Assembly (NCBI GenBank): GCA_910587815.1
Contig: CAJUNK010000004.1
Coordinates: 67,063-131,062, forward strand
Origin: Candidatus Gastranaerophilales bacterium
Lineage (GTDB): Bacteria; Cyanobacteriota; Vampirovibrionia; Gastranaerophilales; Gastranaerophilaceae
Reading direction: 5' to 3'
Length of the DNA: 64,000 bases
Positions within the stretch are counted from its first letter, which is position 1, and every line of letters begins with the position of its first letter. The notes under the pieces are model-generated. The model was not told where the DNA came from. It saw only the letters and a program-made list of their open reading frames with translations, and did no database searches. Shown here piece after piece: positions 10,313 through 17,810 of the stretch. The translations under genes were made by a program, and so were the position numbers.

Positions 10313-11584
10313 CTATTTTAAAGGGTTTATTGCAACGCCTGATAATAATTTCGGATAGAAATAAGTTGATTTTTGAGGCATTCTATATCCCGCACCTGAA
10401 ATATCCTTAATATCCTGCATTTTAGGATATGCCATAATAAAGCTTGCTTCAGCTGTTCCTTTATCTATCATATCAAAAGCTTCAAACTCTTGTTTTATGT
10501 ATTTTATACCATCTTGAGACATTTGTTCTTCCTTAGTGTATCCTAGCTCATTGGTTATAATTAATTCATGAAGAACAGTTAAATCTAGTTTTTTTAATTC
10601 ATCTGGCGCATCTATTAAATCTTCTACATTATCTTTTAGTCTCAAAAGATAGAATTTATTTACATTCTTCATATAAAGGCCCATAGAAATGCGCTGCGCA
10701 TTTGACTTTTCAAGCTCTGCCAAAAATTTAGCTTTTACATCCTTTTTATTTAAGCTGTTAAATGTATAATCAGTAAGGTCGTAATATTTTTTAACACTTT
10801 CTAACAAAACGTAAGGTTCTATGAATTTTGTGATAATTCTATGTGTTGGAAAAATAATTAAATTGTCATCTTCTGAATTTGTAAAATAGCTCATCACATA
10901 TTGGCTTTCAGGAGTATTACATTCTTTAGAATAATTTAGTGCTGTTTCATATCTGTGATGGCCATCCGCAATTAAAAGCGTTTTGTTTGATAAAAGTTTT
11001 TGAATTTTTTCAATGTCAGATGGTTCATCAATAATATAAACAAGATTTTGCACGCCTTTATCATCAGTTACATCGATTAAAGGAGTATTTTTTATGTATT
11101 TTGGTGCTATTTCATTTTCAACCAGCATTGAAGAATCAGAATAAACCATAAAAATTTGGCTGAAATTAGCTTCACATGCGCGTGTTAATTTTAACCTATC
11201 CTCTTTTGGCCCGCCCATAGTATATTCATGGGGAAGGATATTTTTTGTTGAAAATTCTTCCACCTTATTTTTTGCAATAAAACCTTTTCTTTCAACATGC
11301 CTGCCGTTTTCTGTAGTGTATTTTTGGATGATATAAAAAATAGCAGGCTTGTCTGTTTTTATTAAAACATTTTCCTTTTGCCAGTTTTCAAAACTTTTTT
11401 TAGCATCAGAATATCTATCCTCTGCGTTCGATAAAATCAGCCTTACAATATTATATGGACTTTTCTCATATAATTTTTGCTGTTCTTCTTTTGTTATAAC
11501 ATCATAGGGCGGTGCAAAACAATCTTTAATATCCACTTTTTCCTGATTGTAAATAATTGCACTTAAAGGCTGAACTTCTACCAT
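10313..11584 (-). CDS. DUF1015 family protein
   Basis: 423 residues, typical length for the DUF1015 family. Recognisable stretches are the N-terminal CFAPPYDVITKEEQ, the motif LIADGHHRYETALNY near residue 215 and the late SQDGIKYI. The biochemical role is not established to my knowledge. The GHHRYETA stretch resembles the phosphate-binding GxxR region of ParB/sulfiredoxin-like folds, which is only a weak hint. It is the first gene of a four-gene minus-strand run that continues into glgX after 29 bases, so its promoter probably lies in 11585-11733. Confidence 0.9.
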   Translation of the reverse strand: MVEVQPLSAIIYNQEKVDIKDCFAPPYDVITKEEQQKLYEKSPYNIVRLILSNAEDRYSDAKKSFENWQKENVLIKTDKPAIFYIIQKYTTENGRHVERKGFIAKNKVEEFSTKNILPHEYTMGGPKEDRLKLTRACEANFSQIFMVYSDSSMLVENEIAPKYIKNTPLIDVTDDKGVQNLVYIIDEPSDIEKIQKLLSNKTLLIADGHHRYETALNYSKECNTPESQYVMSYFTNSEDDNLIIFPTHRIITKFIEPYVLLESVKKYYDLTDYTFNSLNKKDVKAKFLAELEKSNAQRISMGLYMKNVNKFYLLRLKDNVEDLIDAPDELKKLDLTVLHELIITNELGYTKEEQMSQDGIKYIKQEFEAFDMIDKGTAEASFIMAYPKMQDIKDISGAGYRMPQKSTYFYPKLLSGVAINPLK

Positions 11585-11733
11585 TTTACTCCTCCAAAAC
11601 GTTTTTATGATTTTATTCTAAATTAAAATAAGGGCGTTGTAAACAAATATTAAAAGTATTAAGTAAGAAACGCAATTTTTAGGTAGCAAAATACTTTATT
11701 AAAGTATAGAAGGTAGAAGGTATTTTTAATTTT

Positions 11734-12435
11734 ATGTGTGCGGGTTCTGTTGAAGGAATAGTACAAACAGGAATATTTTTCATCCGAAACGGAGGAAAGG
11801 TAGCCTCAGGCAGCGATAAGGGACGAATTGGCGTAGCAGGAGCGCAATTAGGTTCTTTGACAGATAAAGTTGCAAGCGGTGCATCTATATTTGGAAATGA
11901 AATTTCAGGAGCAGCAGGCGGAATCTTAAAGACGGCAGATTCTGGAATTCTTGCAATAACAGATAAAATGGGCTGCACAAATGCTGTTGAAAATATAGCC
12001 GCAGAAGCAGGTACAAAATCTGTATTTGGAGCCTTGGCGCAAAAAGCCGTAAACCCCTTACTTATAGGCGCAGCAGGCATTAGGATTTTAAAAGACGATG
12101 ACCAATATGCTGCACTTATTGAAGAAGGCAGCGCTATGGGATTAATGTTTGGTGCAGAAAAATTAATGAAAACTCAAAGAAAAACTTTTTACGCTCTTGC
12201 ACAAGGAAGTGAAGCAGCACTAAAGGAAGCAGCAGACTTAGGCGGTATAAAAAAAATAATGTCAGAAGCTGCAAAGAAATTTAAAGGGCTATCAAAAGGA
12301 AAGCAAACAGCAGCAAAAATAGGACTTGAAGTATTATTTGTTGCAGGTTCTGTTTTAGCATACGGCATAGGCAAAAAAATAGGCAAAGCCCTTTCAGGCA
12401 GAGACCACAACACCAACAACACACAAAAAGCCTAA
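11734..12435 (+). CDS. Hypothetical alanine/glycine-rich protein
   Basis: 233 residues, rich in Ala, Gly, Lys and Ser, not recognised. No signal peptide. It has a central weakly hydrophobic helix (VNPLLIGAAGI) and a C-terminal hydrophobic stretch (LEVLFVAGSVLAYGIGKKIGKAL) followed by a polar HNTN tail. This composition resembles small membrane-associated or pilus-accessory proteins, but I cannot name it. The start follows GAAGGT at about 12 bases, a loose Shine-Dalgarno. A strong rho-independent terminator follows at 12498, which supports transcription on the plus strand. A long antisense frame exists here but is proline/alanine-rich shadow. Confidence 0.7.
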   Translation: MCAGSVEGIVQTGIFFIRNGGKVASGSDKGRIGVAGAQLGSLTDKVASGASIFGNEISGAAGGILKTADSGILAITDKMGCTNAVENIAAEAGTKSVFGALAQKAVNPLLIGAAGIRILKDDDQYAALIEEGSAMGLMFGAEKLMKTQRKTFYALAQGSEAALKEAADLGGIKKIMSEAAKKFKGLSKGKQTAAKIGLEVLFVAGSVLAYGIGKKIGKALSGRDHNTNNTQKA

Positions 12436-12497
12436 AGACTAACAATAGATGCATTAACAACTTTTAACAACAAAACAACCTAACAAAATAGTTACTC

Positions 12498-12523
12498 AAG
12501 CCCTTAAATAAGGGCTTTTTTAT
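12498..12523 (+). terminator. Rho-independent terminator after the 11734 gene
   Basis: AAGCCCTT (12498-12505) and AAGGGCTT (12510-12517) pair around an AAAT loop and run into a T tract. It is 60 bases downstream of the stop codon at 12435. Confidence 0.9.
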
Positions 12524-12684
12524 TATTCAAAAATTTTAATAAATGCACTTTTTTAAGGCTTTTGAAGGATTTAAAAAAGAATCAAGTTCTATAGAATCAA
12601 AATGGGTAAGCCCTATAAACCTACTCCCTTTTGCAAAACAACGTCTTATTAAGGCCAGTTTGTAAGAAAGGAGGTGGAAAGCAA

Positions 12685-12759
12685 ATGATAATTAGTGAAA
12701 AAGCGCTAATAATTATTCTTTTAATAATCTTAGCGCTAAATCAATTAATAAATCATTAG
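12685..12759 (+). CDS. 24-residue hydrophobic peptide, toxin-like small ORF
   Basis: A perfect Shine-Dalgarno AGGAGGT (12669-12675) stands nine bases before ATG 12685. The frame reads MIISEKALIIILLIILALNQ and ends LINH at TAG 12757-12759. One charged N-terminal turn is followed by a single membrane helix, the layout of type I toxin or holin-like small peptides. The strong ribosome site in a gap with no other gene is the main evidence. An almost perfect inverted repeat (12702-12737, AGCGCTAA at both ends) lies inside the coding sequence, and a second hairpin (12770-12790) follows. Such folding is common in type I toxin mRNAs. It could equally be a leader peptide or a chance ORF. Confidence 0.5.
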   Translation: MIISEKALIIILLIILALNQLINH

Positions 12760-12769
12760 GGCTTTTAAA

Positions 12770-12790
12770 GTGCAGGGGCCTAACCTGCAC
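12770..12790 (+). terminator. Hairpin after the 24-residue ORF
   Basis: GTGCAGG (12770-12776) pairs with CCTGCAC (12784-12790), extended by GGGC (12759-12762) with GCCC (12791-12794). The T-richness that follows is weak, so terminator or stabilising 3' hairpin are both possible. Confidence 0.5.
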
Positions 12791-12843
12791 GCCCAATATA
12801 TTTTTATTATAAACCGTTTTTATTAAATTACAATACACAAATT

Positions 12844-13539
12844 TTAGCTGCCGACACTAAGACCTGCACATAGATTTATATTTTGGCCAGTAAGACCCTT
12901 TGCCTCATCTGAAATTAAATATTTTATTAAATTTGATATTTCTATTGGCTGAATAAATCTTCTTTGCGGCACAACATCTAAAATTTCAGCCTTGTCTTGT
13001 TCATTTATATCGTTCAAAATAGGGGTCTCTACCCAGCCAGGGCTGATACAATTTACCGTAATATTGTATTGGGCAAGCTCTAGCGCTAATGATTTTGTCA
13101 TACCATAAAGCCCCGCCTTTGTTGCAGCATAAAGGCTTGCATTTGCTTCACCCACGGATGCTGAAATTGATGAAATATTTATTATTCTGCCAAATCTTTT
13201 TTCTTTCATTTGCGAAACACATAAAGAAGCCAAATAATAAGGAATAGAAAGATTTAAAAGCATTACTCTTTCAATATCATAATCTTGGACACGCTCTATT
13301 GGAGAATAATAATATTCGCCTGCATTATTAATTAAAACATCAATATTCCCAAAAGCCTCTATGGCCTTTTCATAAAGCATTTTTGCATGTTCAAAGCAAG
13401 AAAGCGGTATGCTAAAATAATCAGGTTCATCAAGTTCACGCCTGCCTGTTTTAAATACTTTGTGACCACTTGCCTTTAGGACTTTTGAAGTTTCTAAGCC
13501 AATTCCTGAAGAAGAACCTGTAATTAATACATTTGCCAT
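12844..13539 (-). CDS. Short-chain dehydrogenase/reductase, FabG-like
   Basis: 231 residues, a classical SDR. It has the Rossmann glycine motif TGSSSGIG (7-14), NNAG near residue 90, the catalytic Ser in NISSISAS and the catalytic pair in SLYAATKAG (YxxxK), then CISPGWVETPI. The family uses NAD(P)H to reduce or oxidise carbonyl/alcohol groups in the cytoplasm. The substrate is unknown; 3-ketoacyl-ACP reduction is possible but the gene is not in a fatty-acid cluster. It is preceded by a 111-residue unknown ORF nine bases upstream, so the two are probably co-transcribed. Confidence 0.92.
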   Translation of the reverse strand: MANVLITGSSSGIGLETSKVLKASGHKVFKTGRRELDEPDYFSIPLSCFEHAKMLYEKAIEAFGNIDVLINNAGEYYYSPIERVQDYDIERVMLLNLSIPYYLASLCVSQMKEKRFGRIINISSISASVGEANASLYAATKAGLYGMTKSLALELAQYNITVNCISPGWVETPILNDINEQDKAEILDVVPQRRFIQPIEISNLIKYLISDEAKGLTGQNINLCAGLSVGS

Positions 13540-13548
13540 ATTTTCACC

Positions 13549-13884
13549 CTATTTACCAAATTCAAACGGATTTTGATTTGTATATTTTACAACAATATCT
13601 GATATTGAACTTAACAATTTTTCACGTTCTTTCGGCGAGAGCTCTCTTATGGATTCAATTGCAGTATGTAAATTAGGATTATGGTCATACCATCTTTGAT
13701 ATTGTCGCGGGTTATGTTCTGCAATAATCTTAATAAATTTCTTAAAATCTTTTTCAATTACTTTTGGAACATAGAGTAAAATATCAACTGCAACTTTTGA
13801 TTGAATATCCTCTGGAAGCCCCTGCAATAGTGTCATAAAGGCACTTAAATACTTATCTTTATCATACCATCTTAAATTCTTCAT
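13549..13884 (-). CDS. Hypothetical 111-residue protein
   Basis: Not recognised. Soluble, mixed-charge and largely helical, with two similar pieces: LRWYDKDKYLSAFMTL near the N-terminus and QRWYDHNPNLHTAIESI in the middle. Both keep an RWYD core, so the protein may be an internal duplication of a roughly 55-residue unit. It is upstream of the SDR gene by nine bases and likely shares its mRNA. No membrane segment or signal peptide is visible. Confidence 0.7.
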   Translation of the reverse strand: MKNLRWYDKDKYLSAFMTLLQGLPEDIQSKVAVDILLYVPKVIEKDFKKFIKIIAEHNPRQYQRWYDHNPNLHTAIESIRELSPKEREKLLSSISDIVVKYTNQNPFEFGK

Positions 13885-13948
13885 AACTTTATTATATCAA
13901 ATTTTATAAAAAATTTAATATTATTTTTGTATTTACAAATAAAAAAAC

Positions 13949-13977
13949 TTGCAACATGCCCAAAAATTCAATATAAT
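13949..13977 (+). promoter_or_regulatory. Promoter for the HU gene
   Basis: TTGCAA (13949-13954), a 17-base spacer and TATAAT (13972-13977) fit a housekeeping sigma promoter 30 bases upstream of the ATG of the HU gene. Confidence 0.7.
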
Positions 13978-14006
13978 CATACAAGAAATAAGGAAAGGGG
14001 TTCTAA

Positions 14007-14285
14007 ATGAACAAAGAAGAATTAGTACAAGAAATTGCTAAAAAAGCGAAAGTTACTCAAAAAGAAGCAGCTGAAGTTTTAAACGGTTTCATTGAAACTG
14101 TTCAAAAATCTGTTTCTAAAGGACAAAAAGTTACATTAGTTGGTTTTGGTACTTTTGAAGCACGTAAAAGAGCTGCTAGAACCGGCCGTAACCCACAAAC
14201 TGGCAAAGAAATCAAAATTGCTGCAAAAACAGTTCCTGCATTTTCTGCTGGTAAAAAATTCAAAGAACTTGTTAACAAAAAATAG
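14007..14285 (+). CDS. hup: HU-family DNA-binding protein
   Basis: 92 residues, the usual HU/IHF length. It begins MNKEELVQEIAKKAKVTQKEAA and contains the signature GFGTFEARKRAARTGRNPQT at the base of the DNA-binding arm, followed by PAFSAGKKFKELVN. HU binds and bends DNA non-specifically and compacts the nucleoid. It is a single-gene unit with a good promoter (13949-13977), a purine-rich Shine-Dalgarno (GGAAAGGGG) and a strong terminator at 14372. Confidence 0.96.
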   Translation: MNKEELVQEIAKKAKVTQKEAAEVLNGFIETVQKSVSKGQKVTLVGFGTFEARKRAARTGRNPQTGKEIKIAAKTVPAFSAGKKFKELVNKK

Positions 14286-14371
14286 TGCGTGAAGCTGGTG
14301 CGGTAATCGCCAAGACGATAGGTTTTGCAATTTTAAAGCACTACAGCAGAACAACAGTTAGCAAATATTTA

Positions 14372-14404
14372 AAAACTGCCTGAAGTTATCAGGCAGTTTT
14401 TATT
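14372..14404 (+). terminator. Rho-independent terminator of the HU gene
   Basis: A 12-bp perfect stem (AAAACTGCCTGA, 14372-14383, with its complement at 14389-14400) around a 5-base loop, followed by further T residues. Confidence 0.92.
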
Positions 14405-14440
14405 ATTCTAATTTTTCATCATCAGAAGGTCTTTTGCTCT

Positions 14441-14600
14441 CGTCATCGCGATAAGTATATACCCCCCCATCGTCATTGCGAGCAAAGCGCGGCAATTCAA
14501 AACTCTCTGTCATGCTGCCCTCGCGTCATCCTGAACTTGTTTTATTCCAATGAGCAGCCGTCATGCTGAATTTATTTCAGCATCTTAGCGGCGTACGCTT
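14441..14600. repeat. REP-like cluster with GTCAT-type units
   Basis: Five GTCAT starts occur in about 130 bases: CGTCATCGCG (14441), CGTCATTGCGAG (14471), TGTCATGCTG, CGTCATCCTGAAC and CGTCATGCTGAA. One is a clean hairpin: ATGCTGAA (14563-14570), five-base loop, TTCAGCAT (14576-14583). The sequences resemble the widespread extragenic palindromes that read GTCATTCTGAAC...GTTTCAGAATCT in many bacteria. A related copy lies inside the coding sequence at 39260-39280. Confidence 0.65.
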
Positions 14601-14732
14601 TTATTCATTTGGCTAACATCTTATCTATCCCTGACAATTATTTATTCAAGCGGGCCTGCAACGGTAAAAGAAACATTAAAGTTTTTTACATATTTTCTTT
14701 AAAATGAAGAATATTTAAAAAACATGCAGCCT

Positions 14733-14914
14733 TCAATGTAAATTTTTATACCGTAAAGCGGTGAATAATAACATCTTAGCGAATGTAAATAGCGAAACCG
14801 TTTGAGGAGGCGCGAACCTGATTAGAATATGAGCGCCGACGAGTTTTGAGCAATGAAAGATGAGCTTAGATGTTATATGAACAAGCGACCACCGTGTATA
14901 AAAATTTATATTGA
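14733..14914. repeat. 182-bp element bounded by 19-bp inverted repeats
   Basis: The ends are TCAATGTAAATTTTTATAC (14733-14751) and its complement at 14896-14914 with one mismatch. Nested inside are ATAACATCTTAGC against a complement near 14865-14876, and GGCGC/GCGCC. The whole can fold into a long imperfect hairpin. It may be a MITE-like mobile remnant or a structured RNA. It holds no plausible ORF. Part of it (14866-14885) recurs at 43799-43818. Confidence 0.6.
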
Positions 14915-14938
14915 ATGGCCAGATAAATAACAGGATAA

Positions 14939-15157
14939 TCATTTCAGCAATTCATACGGTTCTACTTTTAGGGCGTCGGCAAGTTTGCACAGTGTATCCA
15001 AACTTGGCACTCTTCTGCCCATTTCAATAGAGCGCACCGTATCAACAGTTAAACCAGCCCAAACACCAAGCTGCACCTGGGTTAGGTTTAATTTTTTTCT
15101 ATATTTTATAATATTATCTTTAAGTGCTTCTTTGGTTTTTGATGTACTACTTGTCAT
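14939..15157 (-). CDS. XRE-family transcriptional regulator
   Basis: 72 residues, a one-domain Cro/C1-type helix-turn-helix. Core: IIKYRKKLNLTQVQLGVWAGLTVDTVRSIEMGRR, i.e. helices 2 and 3 around LTQVQLGVWAGLTVDTVRSI, and PSLDTLCKLADALKVEPYEL as the closing helices. Small XRE proteins of this size often repress their own promoter or that of a divergent gene. The divergent ORF 15238-15429 begins 81 bases away, and a short palindrome (15190-15206) lies between them. Confidence 0.88.
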   Translation of the reverse strand: MTSSTSKTKEALKDNIIKYRKKLNLTQVQLGVWAGLTVDTVRSIEMGRRVPSLDTLCKLADALKVEPYELLK

Positions 15158-15189
15158 ACTTTTATTCTATGTTAAAATGTTTTTATATA

Positions 15190-15206
15190 ATGTACATAAA
15201 GTACAT
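15190..15206. promoter_or_regulatory. Palindrome, candidate operator between divergent genes
   Basis: ATGTAC (15190-15195) and GTACAT (15201-15206) form a perfect 6-bp inverted repeat with a 5-base spacer. It overlaps a TATAAT-like box (15186-15191) facing the 15238 gene. Binding by the XRE protein is inference. Confidence 0.4.
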
Positions 15207-15237
15207 GCTTATTAAAAACACAAAAAAGAGGAATAAT

Positions 15238-15429
15238 ATGAAAGAACTTCAGGAAAAATATAATAAACTGGCAAATAAACTGCTTATTGTAGAAGATAAA
15301 TTTTACGAAATACAGCCAATAGTAAGAACTATAGACATTTGGGCAAAAGAAAATGATTACGAATTAATTCCAATTATAAAAATTTTAAATAATAAAATGA
15401 AAGGTTTAACTGAAATCATTAGCAAATAA
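15238..15429 (+). CDS. Small helical hypothetical protein
   Basis: 63 residues from ATG 15238, chosen because GAGG precedes it and because the longer upstream frame would overlap the divergent XRE promoter. Sequence begins MKELQEKYNKLANKLLIVED, predicted helical and possibly coiled-coil, with no membrane segment. Function not recognised. Its divergent arrangement with an XRE repressor hints at co-regulation. Confidence 0.6.
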   Translation: MKELQEKYNKLANKLLIVEDKFYEIQPIVRTIDIWAKENDYELIPIIKILNNKMKGLTEIISK

Positions 15430-15953
15430 TGCTTAGGTTACCCTTTATTAAAATATATTTTTTTAATATTTTGTTACATAATTTAATATTATTAAGTAAG
15501 AATGAGTGTATAGATATTATGCGTACAAATAATTGCAGGTGTTTTTTAAAAAATTTTAAAGGGCACATGTTAAAATTTTACTTTTCAAGAGAAAATGCGC
15601 ACGTCTTGTAAAAATACCCAAAATGCTTAGCTATAGTAAATTAACAAGATTTTAAACGCATAAAACACAACAATAGACTGCTTTTATACCATACAGCACA
15701 ATAAAAAATAAGTAAATTATAACTAACAATATAAGTTACACAAGCCAAAAACTGCGCCACAAAATAATAAGAAGGCAAATCAAACACTTAAAACACAAAG
15801 AACATAAAGGTTTTTGGGTTATAAGTGTAAAAAATATTCAATATAACGCCATAATAAGCCCAAAAACCTTACCCCGGTTGCTTTTTAAGGGTAAGGTTTT
15901 TAACACGTTTAAAATTTAACTGCTTTATTTTTGACAAGAAAATTTTTGAGAAA
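15430..15953. other. Intergenic region before thrS 3' end
   Basis: A very A+T-rich gap. A 60-codon plus-strand frame (15429-15611) lacks a Shine-Dalgarno and looks accidental. The only solid features are two hairpins at 15807-15901, one of which is the thrS terminator. Confidence 0.6.
15862..15901 (-). terminator. Terminator downstream of thrS
   Basis: AAAAACCTTACCC (15862-15874) and its perfect 13-bp complement GGGTAAGGTTTTT (15889-15901) face each other about 50 bases beyond the thrS stop. Both orientations end in T residues, so it may work in both directions. Confidence 0.85.
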
Positions 15954-17735
15954 TTATTCTACAATTTTTTTGCCTTTAGTTTTTATTTCTTCTTCCAATT
16001 TTTCCACAAAATCATCAAATTTGAATGTTCCAATTGGACCCCTGCCTCTAGCACGCACTGCTACAGTGTTTTCGGCAATTTCTTTGTCACCGAGTACAAG
16101 AACATAAGGAATTTTCTTATTTTGCAAACAATCCCTGATTTTGTACTGCATACTTTCAGACCTGTCATCTAAAAGTGCCCTAATGCCTTTATTTTTCAGT
16201 TCAAAGAACAATTCTTCGGCTGCTTGTGCGTGCCTGTCTGCAATTGGGACAATTGCAACCTGCTTTGGAGCAAGCCAAGATGGGAAAGCACCAGCATAAT
16301 GTTCTGTCAAAATGCCATGGAAGCGTTCCATAGAGCCAAACACAACCCTATGAAGCATTACAGGGGTCTTTAATTCTCCATCTTTATCTTGATATTTCAA
16401 ATCAAAACGGATAGGAAGGTTAAAATCCAGCTGTATTGTAGCACATTGCCAAGTTCTGCCTATTGCATCTTTAAATTTAAAATCAATTTTTGGGCCGTAA
16501 AATGCGCCATCACCTTCATTTATATCATATTTCATGCCGCGTTTTTCAAGGGCTTCTTTAAGGCCTGCTTCAGCTTTATTCCAGTTTTCAATTTCGCCTA
16601 CAAAGCTTTCAGGACGGGTGGAAAGCTCCACTTCAAAGGTCATGTTAAAGATACTCATTGCATCTTGAATGAAATCAATAATTTCATTAATTTCATTAAC
16701 TAATTGTTCAGGAGTACAGAAAATGTGGGAATCATCCTGCGTAAAACCCTGAACACGGGTAAGACCACCAAGTGCACCGGATTTTTCTTTTCTATAAACT
16801 GTGCCAAGTTCTGCCATTCTGATAGGTAAATCCCTGTAAGAGCGGCGCTGTGCCTGATAAATCAGAATATGAAACGGGCAATTCATAGGTTTTATAATAA
16901 ATTGCTCGTCTGAATCATCCTCTTTTTGCACAAAAAACATATTTTCACGGTAATGATCAATATGGCCAGAAACTTCCCACAGCTTTGTTTTTGCGATATG
17001 GGGAGTATTTACAATAACATAACCGCGGCGCCTGTGTTCTTCCCTCCAATAATTTTCAATGTTTTCACGCACAAGAGCCAAATTAGGATGCCAAAGCACA
17101 AGCCCTGCGCCTATTTCATCGTGCACAGAAAATAAATCAAGTTCTTTGCCAAGCTTTCTGTGGTCTCTTTTTTTAGCTTCTTCAAGCATATCAAGATATT
17201 CTTTGAGCTCATCTTTGGTAGAAAATGCTGTTGCATAAATTCTTTGCAGCATTTTATTTTTTTCAGAACCTCTCCAATAAGCACCTGCTACAGATAAAAG
17301 TTTAAAAGCCTTGATTTTTCTAGTATTTTCAAGATGCGGGCCAGAGCAAAGGTCATTAAACAGTACATTTCCATCCTTATCTTTTGTTAAATAAAGGGTA
17401 GGATTATCGTTTTTATGCTCTTCTAAAAGTTCAGCTTTATAGATTTCACCTGCCTTTTTAAATTCATCAATTTGGGCTTGAACATCAGGAATAACATATT
17501 TTTCAAACCTTAAATCCATATTAACAAGGCGTTTCATCTCTTTTTCGATTTTTTCAAAATCTTCTTCTTTAAGGGTGGCATCTTCTATATCAAAATCATA
17601 ATAAAAGCCATTTTCAATAGCAGGGCCTATTGCAAGTTTTGCATTTGGGTATAAATTTTGCACAGCCTGAGCCATAATATGAGAACATGAATGTCTTAAA
17701 GTATGCAATTCAGCTAAATTATCCTTATTTTCCAT
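15954..17735 (-). CDS. thrS: Threonyl-tRNA synthetase without TGS domain
   Basis: 593 residues. The N-terminal editing domain starts almost immediately, with the zinc/editing motif HSCSH (15-19) and the partner LCSGPH. The class II core follows: motif 2 region TRVQGFTQDDSHIFC, the zinc-site MNCPFH, and motif 3 HRVVFGSMERF, then a C-terminal anticodon-binding domain (QVAIVPIADRHAQAA, LDDRSESMQYKIRD). It charges tRNA-Thr and clears serine mischarging. E. coli ThrRS is about 642 residues because it has an N-terminal TGS domain, which is absent here; ThrRS enzymes lacking TGS are also known in Cyanobacteria. No T-box or other leader element is seen upstream. Confidence 0.97.
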   Translation of the reverse strand: MENKDNLAELHTLRHSCSHIMAQAVQNLYPNAKLAIGPAIENGFYYDFDIEDATLKEEDFEKIEKEMKRLVNMDLRFEKYVIPDVQAQIDEFKKAGEIYKAELLEEHKNDNPTLYLTKDKDGNVLFNDLCSGPHLENTRKIKAFKLLSVAGAYWRGSEKNKMLQRIYATAFSTKDELKEYLDMLEEAKKRDHRKLGKELDLFSVHDEIGAGLVLWHPNLALVRENIENYWREEHRRRGYVIVNTPHIAKTKLWEVSGHIDHYRENMFFVQKEDDSDEQFIIKPMNCPFHILIYQAQRRSYRDLPIRMAELGTVYRKEKSGALGGLTRVQGFTQDDSHIFCTPEQLVNEINEIIDFIQDAMSIFNMTFEVELSTRPESFVGEIENWNKAEAGLKEALEKRGMKYDINEGDGAFYGPKIDFKFKDAIGRTWQCATIQLDFNLPIRFDLKYQDKDGELKTPVMLHRVVFGSMERFHGILTEHYAGAFPSWLAPKQVAIVPIADRHAQAAEELFFELKNKGIRALLDDRSESMQYKIRDCLQNKKIPYVLVLGDKEIAENTVAVRARGRGPIGTFKFDDFVEKLEEEIKTKGKKIVE

Positions 17736-17810
17736 AACAAATCTTCCTCTTTATTTGTTTAAAATTCTGTTAAAATTTTATCACAAAAAAAGATGGGAAT
17801 AAAATAAGAA

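Larger units (their letters stand above)
14405..14938. other. Gene-free, repeat-rich intergenic region
   Basis: I see no credible coding sequence. The left part holds REP-like sequences (see 14441-14600). The right part holds a large inverted-repeat element (14733-14914). G+C is locally higher than in neighbouring genes. Confidence 0.7.

Noticed and set aside
11679..12080. 133-codon antisense frame within the 11734 gene
   Set aside because: Proline/alanine-rich shadow without start signals; the plus-strand gene has a downstream terminator.
14733..14942. 69-codon minus-strand frame across the inverted-repeat element
   Set aside because: Unusual composition, no Shine-Dalgarno and the DNA is explained by the repeat.
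15429..15611. 60-codon plus-strand frame after the small 15238 gene
   Set aside because: No ribosome site, random-looking composition, no terminator.
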